From Tateyamaria sp. ANG-S1 (GTDB taxonomy: Bacteria; Pseudomonadota; Alphaproteobacteria; Rhodobacterales; Rhodobacteraceae): a stretch of 64,000 nucleotides of DNA. The position numbers were made by a program, and so were the translations under genes. Where the stretch lies: assembly GCF_000814025.1 (NCBI RefSeq), contig NZ_JWLL01000005.1:1-64000 (forward strand). The letters are read 5' to 3'. This document shows, piece by piece, positions 36,266 to 45,481 of the stretch. Each line of letters begins with the position of its first letter. The stretch's first letter is position 1. The notes below the pieces were generated by a model. The model ran no database searches. It saw only the letters and a program-made list of their open reading frames with translations, and had not been told where the DNA came from.

Positions 36266-39200
36266 ATGCTTTCCGAACTACTTGCAAGCCTGCGCGCCAG
36301 ATTGCTGACGACCTCGTCCCTGGCTCAGGAAACTGTCCGCGACGGACAGACACTGACCAACGGCTTTTTCCAAAGCACCGTTGTCGACAACACACCTGCC
36401 TTCGTTCTGAACAACGATCTTTCCCGGCTTCTGAACTTCGGCGAAATCGAAACCAATGGCGCACCGTCCGCGGTGTCGGTCGAGGCCGAGGACGTATCGG
36501 TCTTCAACTTCCGCACAGGCAGCATTGAGGCCAACGGCCCAGACGCCACCGGCATCGAAGTGACTGACGGCTCCAGCGCCGACATTCGCAACTTCGGCAG
36601 CATTGCGGGCGAGTTGAATGGCGTTGAATTCAGCGGTCCAAACAGCTCCGGCACCCTCGACAACTTCCGTGGCGGTGTCATTTCGTCCGACAGCCGCGCG
36701 GTCGAGATCGAAGGTGAAGGGATCAGCGTTCGCAACTTTGGCGATATTGTCGGTACCGACAACCAGCGCAACGGCACCATCTACACCAACGCGACAGCGG
36801 AAGATGTCAGCATCTCGAACTTCACGGGCGGGACGATTGACGCAGGCGACGGGAACGACGGCGCAGGCATTTCGTTCCAGGTCGGCGACGAAGCGGGCGA
36901 CGTGGTGTCGAACGCTGTCTTCAACGGCTTTGGCGCCACCATTCAAGGACGCGGCCAAGCGGCGTCGAACACCGGCGGTGCGGGCGACGGCATTCGCATC
37001 AACAATGGCGCAGAGGGCACCGTGTCTGACACAGACATCGTGAACTCGGGCCTTATCTCGTCGGAAAGCAACAACGGCACAGCGGCAGGTATCCGTATCG
37101 CCGATGGCGCCGCTGCCGAAGGTCGTATCCTGAACACATCCACCGGTGTGATCGAGGGCGTGCGCAATGGCTTGTACATTGGCGAGGCCGAGCATGATCT
37201 CGATGTTCTGAACTTCGGGACGATCCAGTCGGACAGCCGCGCGGTGAACATCGATGGCACCGGCGTTGATCTGATCAACGCCGGTGACATTCTAGGCACA
37301 GGTGATCAGCGCAACGGCACCGTTTACGCTGATGGTACGGCGGATGACTTCAACGTCCGTAACCTTGCAAGCGGAACAATCGATGCCGGTGAAGGCAACG
37401 AGGGCTCCGGTTTCGGGGCCGAAATCGGCGGTGCCGCGGATGGTGCCAACACGTTCACGCTGGACAATGACGGAAGCATTCAGGGCCGTGGCAATGCGCC
37501 AGCGGGCAACAACCCGGCAGGCGACGGCGTGCGGATCGGCAATGTCGGCAACACCGGCACGACCGATGCCACCATCACGAACTCGGGCGAGATCCTCTCC
37601 GAAGGTGCCAACGGAACGGTCGCAGGTGTTCGCGTCGTCAATGGCGTTAACTTCCAGGGCGAGCTGTCCAACTCAGGTCTGATCGCGGGCGTTCAAAACG
37701 GTGTCTACTTCGGGACAGGCGACCACACAGGTGGTTCGTTCGTGAACGAAGCGGGCGGCGTTGTATCCTCGGACAGCCGTGCACTTAACATCGATGGAAC
37801 GGGTTTGAGCGTTGAAAACGCCGGTTCGATCCTGGGTACAGATGACCAGCGCAACGGTACTGCCTACGCCGACGGCACAGCAGATGACTTCTCCGTCGTC
37901 AACAGCGGTTCCATCGACGCCGGTGCAGGCAACCAAGGCTCCGGGTTTGGGGCCGAGATTGGCGGTGCCGCTGACGGGGTGAACAGCTTCACCCTCGACA
38001 ATTCCGGGACGATCCAAGGTCGCGGAAACGCAGCCGCGGGCACGCCGCTGGCAGGCGACGGTGTCCGGATCGGCAATGTCGGCAATATCGGTGTAACCGA
38101 TGCTGTCATCTCCAACTCCGGTACCATCACGTCCGAAGGCGCCAACGGTACTGTTGCTGGTGTCCGGGTTGTGAACGGCATCGACTTCAAAGGTGAGCTG
38201 AGCAACTCCGGGACGATCTCCGGTGTTCAAAACGGTGTCTACTTCGGCACAGGTGATCATACGGGCGGGTCCTTTGTGAACTCCGGCGTGGTGTCGTCTG
38301 ACAGCCGTGCGCTGAACATCGACGGCGAAGGACTGGACGTTGTGAACTCCGGCGCGATCCTTGGCACTGGCGATCAGCGGAACGGCACGGTTTATGCCGA
38401 CGGCACAGCCGACAACTACACCTTCACCAACACCGGTGTTGTAGATGCCGGGCTTGGCAACAACGGCTCTGCTGTGTCGCTGCAGACCGGAGACGTGGAC
38501 GGCGATGTCGTGTCGGCTGCGATCTTCAACGAAGGCGTGTTCCAAGGACGCGGCGATGCGGTTGAAGGCAACACAGTCGGCGATGGCCTGCGTCTCTTCA
38601 GCAGCCAGGAAGATGCGAGTTTTGCCGGTCTGGTGCAGAATGAAGGCGTCATTGCCGGGTCCGAAGACAGCGACGCCGCTGCGGGTATCCGCATCGATGG
38701 TGGTCTGAACCTGCTCGGCGCGATCCTGAACGACGGTGAAATCACGGGCACGGTCAACGCCATTGATGCCCGCGATGCAGGCGACGTGACATTCGTCAAT
38801 GACGATGAAGGTGTCGTAAATGGTAACGTGTTACTTGGTGCTGGAGATGACATCGTTGTAGACCTTGGTCAGATCAACGGTGTCGTCGACGGCGGCGCTG
38901 GCGATGACGTTCTGATTGCCGGTCAAGGCGACAACGTGATTGTCGGCGGTCTGGGCAACGACTTCATCGAAGGTGGTGATGGCATCGATACGGCCGACTT
39001 CTCGGACCAGGATGTTGCGGTCACTGTCAACCTCGGCGCCAACGGCAACGGCACAGCGACCCGCGAAACCGGGTTCACGGTGTCCGTCGAGAATGTTTTG
39101 GTCGGCGCATCCTTGCAGCCCACCCAGAACATCAACGACGCAGCCGGATTTGTCTCGGAAGCCATTGCCGGGAACCTCTACTACAACATTCACACCTCGG

Positions 39201-40003
39201 ACTTCCCAGGCGGTGAAATCCGCGGCCAGTTCGAAGTTGTCAGTGATGAGGGCGACGGGCACGGGCGTGTCATCGAACTAGTGGCGACACTCGACGCCAG
39301 CCAGGAACCTGGTCCGACCTCCGACAGCGATGCGACAGGCACGGCGACACTGACCATCTCGGTCGATGAAGCCACCGGTCAGGTTGTCTACTCTTCGGAG
39401 TTGACCGTGACGGGCCTGAACGAAGCCGACCTACAAACGCCGGTTTCGGGCGCCGTGTCGGCCATCCACCTGCACAACGCTCCTGCCGGGATCAACGGCC
39501 CCATCGCGCAGGACACGCTGGTGGACGCTGGCGCAACCATTGATGCAGATGCCCCTACGGGTGTGTCCGGCGTGGATGTCATCGACGAAGTGGTCGAGAC
39601 GGACGTCCTCAGCTCGATCGAGAACGTGATCGGGTCGGACGATGGCGACGTCATCATCGGGTCCAATGCCGACAACACCCTGTCGGGTGATGACGGTGAC
39701 GACCTGCTGAACGGTGGCCAAGGGGACGACCTGCTGCTCGGTGGCCAAGGGGACGACCTGCTGTTCGGTGGCGAAGGCTCTGACACCTTCACCTTCGAAG
39801 GGTTGTTCGGCAACGACACGGTCGGCGACTTTGAAGTGGGCGTGGACCGGTTAGACTTCTCCGACTTCGGCCCGGACTTCGCTGAGAGCCTTGTTGTGTC
39901 GCAAGACGGCGACGACGCCCTGCTGACCTTCTCCTCGGACGCCTCCGTGCGCCTCGAAGGGGTCAACAGCAGCGACTTCGCCGACGATGACTTCATCGCC
40001 TGA
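36266..40003 (+). CDS. Large repetitive RTX protein with CHRD-like segments
   Basis: A 1245-residue acidic protein, very poor in Lys/Cys, with no Sec signal. Residues 141-852 are four tandem repeats of about 176-181 residues, each starting SDSRA and containing GDQRNGT-type and QGRGNA-type strands typical of beta-helix adhesins. RTX calcium-binding nonapeptides follow at about 872-912 (GGAGDDVLIAGQGDN, GGLGNDFIEGGDG) and 1125-1172 (GGQGDDLLLGGQGDD). Between them (about 945-1092) are CHRD-like halves: NLYYNIHTSDFPGGEIRGQF and later AIHLHNAPAGINGPIAQDTL. The C-terminus (RLEGVNSSDFADDDFIA) fits an uncleaved type I secretion signal. GGAG lies seven bases before the ATG. The exporter genes follow directly. 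Confidence 0.92.
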   Translation: MLSELLASLRARLLTTSSLAQETVRDGQTLTNGFFQSTVVDNTPAFVLNNDLSRLLNFGEIETNGAPSAVSVEAEDVSVFNFRTGSIEANGPDATGIEVTDGSSADIRNFGSIAGELNGVEFSGPNSSGTLDNFRGGVISSDSRAVEIEGEGISVRNFGDIVGTDNQRNGTIYTNATAEDVSISNFTGGTIDAGDGNDGAGISFQVGDEAGDVVSNAVFNGFGATIQGRGQAASNTGGAGDGIRINNGAEGTVSDTDIVNSGLISSESNNGTAAGIRIADGAAAEGRILNTSTGVIEGVRNGLYIGEAEHDLDVLNFGTIQSDSRAVNIDGTGVDLINAGDILGTGDQRNGTVYADGTADDFNVRNLASGTIDAGEGNEGSGFGAEIGGAADGANTFTLDNDGSIQGRGNAPAGNNPAGDGVRIGNVGNTGTTDATITNSGEILSEGANGTVAGVRVVNGVNFQGELSNSGLIAGVQNGVYFGTGDHTGGSFVNEAGGVVSSDSRALNIDGTGLSVENAGSILGTDDQRNGTAYADGTADDFSVVNSGSIDAGAGNQGSGFGAEIGGAADGVNSFTLDNSGTIQGRGNAAAGTPLAGDGVRIGNVGNIGVTDAVISNSGTITSEGANGTVAGVRVVNGIDFKGELSNSGTISGVQNGVYFGTGDHTGGSFVNSGVVSSDSRALNIDGEGLDVVNSGAILGTGDQRNGTVYADGTADNYTFTNTGVVDAGLGNNGSAVSLQTGDVDGDVVSAAIFNEGVFQGRGDAVEGNTVGDGLRLFSSQEDASFAGLVQNEGVIAGSEDSDAAAGIRIDGGLNLLGAILNDGEITGTVNAIDARDAGDVTFVNDDEGVVNGNVLLGAGDDIVVDLGQINGVVDGGAGDDVLIAGQGDNVIVGGLGNDFIEGGDGIDTADFSDQDVAVTVNLGANGNGTATRETGFTVSVENVLVGASLQPTQNINDAAGFVSEAIAGNLYYNIHTSDFPGGEIRGQFEVVSDEGDGHGRVIELVATLDASQEPGPTSDSDATGTATLTISVDEATGQVVYSSELTVTGLNEADLQTPVSGAVSAIHLHNAPAGINGPIAQDTLVDAGATIDADAPTGVSGVDVIDEVVETDVLSSIENVIGSDDGDVIIGSNADNTLSGDDGDDLLNGGQGDDLLLGGQGDDLLFGGEGSDTFTFEGLFGNDTVGDFEVGVDRLDFSDFGPDFAESLVVSQDGDDALLTFSSDASVRLEGVNSSDFADDDFIA
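36686..38823 (+). repeat. Four tandem ~530-base coding repeats
   Basis: Units begin at 36686, 37229, 37769 and 38297, each at the SDSRA codons, and are 528-543 bases long. Units 2 and 3 are the most alike (shared SGFGAEIGGAADG, GDGVRIGNVGN, GVQNGVYFGTGDHTGGSFVN); units 1 and 4 share VVS-type endings and divergent middles. This points to duplication followed by drift, with possible recombination between units 2 and 3. Confidence 0.85.
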
Positions 40004-40015
40004 TTGAAACAGACC

Positions 40016-40041
40016 GAGGTGGCGGCGCATGTCGCCACCTC
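40016..40041 (+). terminator. Hairpin between RTX gene and exporter genes
   Basis: GAGGTGGCG/CGCCACCTC forms a perfect 9-pair stem just after the RTX stop and 25 bases before the exporter start. With no T-run it is probably a partial terminator or stability element that keeps RTX mRNA abundant relative to exporter mRNA. Confidence 0.5.
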
Positions 40042-40066
40042 TTCACGCTGAAAAGAGATCACCCAA

Positions 40067-41815
40067 ATGTTTCAGAAAAAATCCACCGTCAAATCCGCAT
40101 GGGGCAAGCTGCGCAGCGGCTTTTTCGCCATCGGCTTCTTCAGCATGATCCTGAACCTGCTGATGCTCGCAGGCCCCCTCTACATGTTGCAAGTCTATGA
40201 TCGCGTTTTGACCAGCCAGAACATGGACACCCTGATTGCCCTCAGCATCCTGCTGGGTGGCGTTTTCCTCGTGACCGGCCTTCTTGATCTGATCCGCATG
40301 CGAATCCTCAGCCGCCTTGGCGCGCGGTTTGAGCTAGAAATTGGCGCGCCAATCCTGCAGGCCTCGATCCGCCGCCGGGTTCAAGGCAAGGCCAGTGGCG
40401 ACAACCCCGCCGCTGATGTGAACGGGATGCGAGACTTCATTTCGGGGCCGACTCTGGTTGCATTCTTTGATGCGCCGTGGATCCCGCTGTATCTTGGCGT
40501 GCTTTATGTACTGCACCCCTATCTTGGCGCGCTTGGTCTGGCTGGTGCGCTTTTCCTGACAATTATGGCCCTGATCAACAACGCGCGCTCTGCCGATGTG
40601 ATGCAAGACGCTGCCCAAGCGCGCGCCAGGTCCGACAGTTTGTTCACCTCCAGTGAGCAGAACGCAGAGCTTGTCCACGCAATGGGTATGACTGGTGATC
40701 TCGCCCGGCGTTGGACAGCTCTGCAACACAATGCGCATCACCTGAAATCCCGTGTGTCTGACCGGCTGGCCAGCTTTTCGGTCATGTCCAAGACAACCCG
40801 GATGGCGCTGCAATCGGGTATGTTGGGTTTGGGTGCGGCTCTGGCTGTCAGCGGTCAGGCCACCGCGGGTGTGATGATTGCGGCCACCATCGTGCTGGCG
40901 CGCGCGCTGGCACCCATCGACCAGCTGATTGGTCAGTGGCGCACCTTCCTGGCCGCCCGCGGGTCGTACAAGACCTTGCGCGCCCTGTCGGAAACCTACC
41001 CCGAGCCACCCAAGCGGCTGGCACTGCCGCGTCCGCAAATTTCACTCAACGCAAACATTGCGCAGGCGGGCCCACCCTTGGCGCAGAACGCCACCATTGG
41101 CGGGATCGAGTTTGCCCTGTCGGCCGGCGATGTTTTGGCTGTGATTGGTCACAGCGGGTCCGGTAAGTCGACGCTGGCCAAGATGCTGGCGGGGATCTGG
41201 ACACCGCAACGCGGGGCCATTCGCCTGGACGGGACCCCCATGGCCAAATGGGATCCCGAAGAGCTTGGACAGTTGGTGGGGTATTTGCCGCAGGATGTGC
41301 ATCTGTTCGATGGGACCATTCGCGAAAACATTGCGCGGTTCTCAACGTCGATCGACGATGGCAAGGTGCTGGCCGCAGCCGTCGCTGCCGATGTGCATGG
41401 ATTGATCAGCAGCCTGCCCGATGGTTATGCGACCGAGATTGGCAACGGGTTCCACCTGTCTGGTGGCCAACGCCAACGGATCGCGCTGGCCCGTGCGCTC
41501 TACGATGATCCGTTCATTCTGGTGTTGGACGAGCCGAATTCCGACCTTGATGCCCAAGGCGAAGCGGCGCTGCGCAACGCCATTCGTGGCGCCAGCGCAC
41601 GCGGGGCCGTCACCTTCGTGATGACACATCGGCCCAGCACGTTGGAAGCGGTCAATAAGGTTTTGACACTTAATAAAGGTATGCAAACGGGCTTTGGGGA
41701 CAAGGAAGACATCCTGCGTCCGCGCCAGCAAGGGACACCCGTGGCCCAGACGGCCGCCGCGCAACTGGCCGCCTGGCGCTCGCAAAAACCTGCTTTGAAA
41801 GGAGCAGCACAATGA
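40067..41815 (+). CDS. Type I secretion ABC exporter (PrtD type)
   Basis: A 582-residue half-transporter without the N-terminal peptidase-like domain, as in PrtD-like exporters: membrane domain starting FFSMILNLLMLAGPLYMLQV, then an ATPase domain with Walker A IGHSGSGKST, signature LSGGQRQRIALAR and Walker B ILVLDEPNSDLD. It lies 63 bases after the RTX gene and overlaps the HlyD gene by four bases, so RTX substrate, exporter and adaptor form one operon. It powers direct cytoplasm-to-exterior export. No TolC gene is nearby. Confidence 0.95.
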   Translation: MFQKKSTVKSAWGKLRSGFFAIGFFSMILNLLMLAGPLYMLQVYDRVLTSQNMDTLIALSILLGGVFLVTGLLDLIRMRILSRLGARFELEIGAPILQASIRRRVQGKASGDNPAADVNGMRDFISGPTLVAFFDAPWIPLYLGVLYVLHPYLGALGLAGALFLTIMALINNARSADVMQDAAQARARSDSLFTSSEQNAELVHAMGMTGDLARRWTALQHNAHHLKSRVSDRLASFSVMSKTTRMALQSGMLGLGAALAVSGQATAGVMIAATIVLARALAPIDQLIGQWRTFLAARGSYKTLRALSETYPEPPKRLALPRPQISLNANIAQAGPPLAQNATIGGIEFALSAGDVLAVIGHSGSGKSTLAKMLAGIWTPQRGAIRLDGTPMAKWDPEELGQLVGYLPQDVHLFDGTIRENIARFSTSIDDGKVLAAAVAADVHGLISSLPDGYATEIGNGFHLSGGQRQRIALARALYDDPFILVLDEPNSDLDAQGEAALRNAIRGASARGAVTFVMTHRPSTLEAVNKVLTLNKGMQTGFGDKEDILRPRQQGTPVAQTAAAQLAAWRSQKPALKGAAQ

Positions 41816-43182
41816 CAACCGCACTCACCCCCGCCCGCAAAACCGGTGTTTTGCGCCTAGAGGACTATAACCGCGTTCAACCCAAAGCCTCTGGCGCTGG
41901 CATCACCGGCTTTGTGATCTTTGGACTGTTCGCCGTCATCGGCTTTCTTGGCGGTGCCGCCTACTGGGCGACTGCGTCCAAACTTGACGGCGCAGTTGTG
42001 GCCCAGGCGAGTTTTGTTGTCGAAGGCAACCGCAAGACGGTCGAGCATCTGGATGGCGGCATTGTCAGCAGCATTCTTGTCAGCAACGGCGACTTGGTCG
42101 AAGCGGGCCAAACCCTTTTGGAACTGGACAGCACTGATCTGGGCGTCGATCTGGACGTGATCGAAAGCCAGCTCAGCGATCTGTCCGTTCGCCGTGCGCG
42201 GCTGATGGCCCAATTGCAGGAGGCCGACACATTTAATCAAGCATCCGTTGCGCAGATGATGCGTGTCGAACTGGACCCGGCAACGTGGGCCACTGCGTTC
42301 GCCACTCAGAAGTTGCTATTCGATGCAGAACGCCGGTCGCGCGATGCCGAAGAGGCGCTGACAGCGCAACGCATCGCCAATCTTGAGGATCAAGTGAGTG
42401 GTCTGCAATCGCAACGCGCCTCCAACACCCGTCAGTTGGACATCACGCGGCAAGAGTTGGGCAACCTGCAAACTTTGCTGGACAAGGGGCTTGTCGCTGC
42501 GGCGCGGGTGAATGCGCGCCGGGTCGAGGTGGAACGCCTGATCGGTGTGGACGCGGCCCTGTCGACGCAAGAGGCACAGGCCCGCAACCAGATCAGTGAG
42601 TTGCAGCTGGCCAGCATCGGTGCACGCACCTTGCGGGACGAGGCCGCCTCGACCGAACTGGCTCAGATCGACGCCTCACTTGCCACGCTCGAGCCGCAGT
42701 TTATCGGGGCCTCGGAACGACTGAAGCGTGTGGCTATCACCGCGCCTGTCAGCGGCCGGGTGGTCGAGATGACGGTGTTCACCGCGGGCGGCGTTGTCCG
42801 TCCGGGCGCACCCATTCTGGACATCGTACCGATTGACCAGCCGCTGGTGGTTGAGGCCCGGGTGAATACGGCCGACATCGAAAAGCTCTATGTTGGTCAA
42901 TCCACACGCGTGCGTCTGTCTGCTTTTGATCAGGGCGATGTACCCGAGGCAGAGGGCCGTATCATCGACATCTCTGCCGACAGCCTCGAAGATGAGCGGA
43001 CCGGAGATTACTACTACACCGCACGCGTCAAACTGGATGATGTCCAGCCCGAAGAGGTCGCCGCACTGGATCTGGTGCCTGGCATGCCAGCCGACCTGTT
43101 CGTGAACACGGGAGAACGCACGGCCCTTAGCTACCTGACCCAGCCTCTGAGTGACCGGCTGGCCCGCACTTTTATCGAATAA
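41812..43182 (+). CDS. HlyD-family type I secretion adaptor
   Basis: A 456-residue membrane fusion protein: cytoplasmic N-terminus, one membrane helix (about 27-49), lipoyl half (VVAQASFVVEGNRKTVEHLDGG), a long coiled-coil region (about 110-300), second lipoyl half (VAITAPVSGRVVEMTVF) and a beta-barrel domain ending DLFVNTGERTALSYLTQPL. The ATG overlaps the ABC stop (ATGA). It is the partner of the exporter before it for RTX secretion. A bidirectional-looking hairpin follows. Confidence 0.95.
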   Translation: MTTALTPARKTGVLRLEDYNRVQPKASGAGITGFVIFGLFAVIGFLGGAAYWATASKLDGAVVAQASFVVEGNRKTVEHLDGGIVSSILVSNGDLVEAGQTLLELDSTDLGVDLDVIESQLSDLSVRRARLMAQLQEADTFNQASVAQMMRVELDPATWATAFATQKLLFDAERRSRDAEEALTAQRIANLEDQVSGLQSQRASNTRQLDITRQELGNLQTLLDKGLVAAARVNARRVEVERLIGVDAALSTQEAQARNQISELQLASIGARTLRDEAASTELAQIDASLATLEPQFIGASERLKRVAITAPVSGRVVEMTVFTAGGVVRPGAPILDIVPIDQPLVVEARVNTADIEKLYVGQSTRVRLSAFDQGDVPEAEGRIIDISADSLEDERTGDYYYTARVKLDDVQPEEVAALDLVPGMPADLFVNTGERTALSYLTQPLSDRLARTFIE

Positions 43183-43191
43183 GAGAACGCA

Positions 43192-43220
43192 GCGTCACGT
43201 CACAAATGTTGGCGTGACGC
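43192..43220. terminator. Hairpin between convergent genes
   Basis: GCGTCACG (43192-43199) and CGTGACGC (43213-43220) form a perfect 8-pair stem. It lies between the HlyD stop and the convergent LysR gene and overlaps the LysR 3' end. It could terminate both. Confidence 0.5.
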
Positions 43221-44115
43221 CTTTGGGCGGGTTTTGCTGAATATAGGCCCCGATCTTGGCAAGCAGGGGTTTTCTGGGACAGTTCAACCGCGATGCTGCA
43301 CCGAGATTGCGAAGGTTGCCGGGGCCTTCAAACGGGATGAAGGACAACGGCCAATTGTCCTTGCGGAACTGTTCGGCTGCGAGGGCGGACACGATGGTAC
43401 AATCGTCGGAGTGACAGATGTGCCGACAGATGGTTTCGAAACGGAGCGCGGTTAAGTCGAATTTCTTCGCCCCGCGTGATATCTGGTCAGGGGTCGGCAA
43501 CCGATGTTCAAGTTCGTATCCGAAAGAATGTGGAAGACGAATGAAGTCGTGTATTGGCACGTCTTCAGGTTTGATGGATCGCTGAGGCGCAAGCGGGTGG
43601 CCTTTGTTAACCGCCAAATACAAAGGCTCTTCCCAAATTGACGTGAATTCGAGCGTTGGATTGTGATTGAGTTTCGCGACCAAAGCCACGTCGAGGCTGT
43701 GATCCTCGACCTTCTTCAACATGTTCTGCGGCAGATCCTCGATCATGGTGACCCTCATGCTTGGAAAGAGGACACCAAAGAGGTTTGAGAAGTAGTCCGT
43801 CAGATACGGGGCCAGAGTTGGGGTCAGGCCGATTTTAAACGGCATCGCTTCCGGGTCTCGAAATTCTGTTGCCGTGTCCCTGATCCGTTGAGCGCTCAGT
43901 AGCATCTCTTCGGCAATTCTTACAATGCGTTGACCGCTCGCCGTCGGTCTTACCTCGCCGGTCAGACGCAGGAACAGATCAGTGCCCAGCTCATTTTCGA
44001 GTTTCTTAATTTGGTTTGACAGGGCGGGCTGTGAGACGTTGCAGTATTCCGCCGCGGCGCTGAAGCTTCCATATTTCGCAACTGCGGCGACGTACTCTAA
44101 ATCTCGTAAATTCAT
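43195..44115 (-). CDS. OxyR-like LysR-family regulator
   Basis: A 306-residue regulator of the OxyR branch: helix-turn-helix NLRDLEYVAAVAKYGSFSAA and YCNVSQPALSNQIKKLENEL (the family's CxVSQP pattern), then an effector domain (GLTPTLAPYLTDYFSNLF). A TTG at 44127 could add four residues; the ATG at 44115 is preferred by family N-terminus. In the OxyR region expected to hold the peroxide-reactive pair the protein has instead a C-x3-C-x4-C cluster (TICRHICHSDDC), so peroxide sensing by the classical Cys pair is unsupported. No adjacent target is evident. Confidence 0.88.
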   Translation of the reverse strand: MNLRDLEYVAAVAKYGSFSAAAEYCNVSQPALSNQIKKLENELGTDLFLRLTGEVRPTASGQRIVRIAEEMLLSAQRIRDTATEFRDPEAMPFKIGLTPTLAPYLTDYFSNLFGVLFPSMRVTMIEDLPQNMLKKVEDHSLDVALVAKLNHNPTLEFTSIWEEPLYLAVNKGHPLAPQRSIKPEDVPIHDFIRLPHSFGYELEHRLPTPDQISRGAKKFDLTALRFETICRHICHSDDCTIVSALAAEQFRKDNWPLSFIPFEGPGNLRNLGAASRLNCPRKPLLAKIGAYIQQNPPKGVTPTFVT

Positions 44116-44492
44116 TACTATCCACAATGCCTGTGTGGTTTTTCTTTAAGGGGCCTTTTTTGCAATGAAAAGAAACCTCCACAGGCGCGACTAGAGTAGG
44201 CTTGTGTGACAACGTCCGAGCCAAAGTCTTGTTTTACGCCAAGTATGCACAATGCCGTCGGCAGCTCGAAGGTCCAATACACGTTCGCTTGATCTCGTTG
44301 TGGACGGTTGTCCATGCTGCAATTCGTCAAAACAACCGTTGCGAAGCGCAAGCCTGTCACGTCCGCCGCCAAAGAGCGATACCACTGCCGGGCCAGTAGC
44401 AGGTGCATAGATCCGGTTCCTTCCGCCATGTTTGAATTCGAAGAAGCTGGGAGTTCGCGCCCGTAATCAGGTTCAAGGCGGACCTCACTACC
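44116..44492. other. Gap without recognisable gene
   Basis: This stretch lies between two LysR genes that are on the same strand. Short frames have no ribosome binding sites and no recognisable products. No hairpin stands out. Confidence 0.4.
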
Positions 44493-45389
44493 TCAGACCG
44501 TGACTTCACGCGATCCAAAGCAAGTCGAGATGAACTGGCCAAAGACGTCGGTTTTCGAGGCAGATCTTGCCTCGGGTGGATAGACAAACCAGATAGGTGC
44601 GCTTGGCTTCCAAAGGGAGCCAGGCAAGACTTCGACAAGTTCGTGTCGCTCGAGTTCGTCCATCACCGCCAAACGCGACTTGATGGCCATGCCGACGCCC
44701 TGGCAGACGGCATCGGTCAATGTATCGGAGTTCGACACGAGGACGTTGGACCGTACAGTTGCGTCCTGACGCTTTCCCTTGGGATCCACGAAGGACATCC
44801 GTGTCTGCCAGGGAAGGCAAACCCACGGAAAATCAAGTGCCTCTTGCCAGGTGTCTGGTGATCCGTGCTGAGACAGAAAACTGGGCGCTGCACAGATGAT
44901 GCGATCATTGTCTGTCAGCTTACGGGCCAAAAGCGCGCTGTCCGAAAGCTCCCCAACCCGAATGGCGCAGTCCTGCCCTTCTGCGGAAAGTGAAACGAAA
45001 CGGTCGACGGCCAAAAACTCCATGCGCAGTTCGGGATGCGCGCGCTGAAACGCTGGAAGGCGAGGCAGAATGAACCGGGACAGGATCCACGGTGACATCG
45101 TGGAACGGATTACGCCGCTGAACTTGGCGCTGCCGCTGCCGGCGTCGCGTTCGGCCTGCGCCAAATCCGCGAGGATGACTTCTGTCCGTTCGAGGAAAAT
45201 CTGCCCCTCGTCTGTCAGCATCAACATGCGGCTGTTGCGGTGAAAGAGTGTCAGCTTCAACGCTGCCTCCAACTTGCTCAGGCGATGGCTCGCGGTGGCA
45301 GGCGAGATGCTCATACGCCTGGCTCCGGCAGTCACGCCTTGGGCCTGGGCTATCGCAACAAAGGTCTTGAGATCGTCAATGGAGTACAT
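44493..45389 (-). CDS. LysR-family transcriptional regulator
   Basis: A 298-residue LysR protein with HTH at residues 2-60 (IDDLKTFVAIAQAQGVTAGA, then SHRLSKLEAALKLTLFHRNS) and a full effector domain (GVIRSTMSPWILSRFILPRL; VGELSDSALLARKLTDNDRI). It is divergent from the royal-jelly-type gene that starts 92 bases away, the most probable target. Inducer unknown. Confidence 0.93.
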   Translation of the reverse strand: MYSIDDLKTFVAIAQAQGVTAGARRMSISPATASHRLSKLEAALKLTLFHRNSRMLMLTDEGQIFLERTEVILADLAQAERDAGSGSAKFSGVIRSTMSPWILSRFILPRLPAFQRAHPELRMEFLAVDRFVSLSAEGQDCAIRVGELSDSALLARKLTDNDRIICAAPSFLSQHGSPDTWQEALDFPWVCLPWQTRMSFVDPKGKRQDATVRSNVLVSNSDTLTDAVCQGVGMAIKSRLAVMDELERHELVEVLPGSLWKPSAPIWFVYPPEARSASKTDVFGQFISTCFGSREVTV

Positions 45390-45481
45390 TTGATTTTTTC
45401 GAATGCTGGTTTCTTAGTTTGACCTATTCATTTCATTTCTTCAATCGGCGTACTAGGCGTCAGTAATTTGGAGGAGATATC

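Noticed and set aside
36686-38823. CRISPR-like or other non-coding repeat array
   Set aside because: The repeats are about 530 bases, in frame and encode beta-helix repeats of one long protein.
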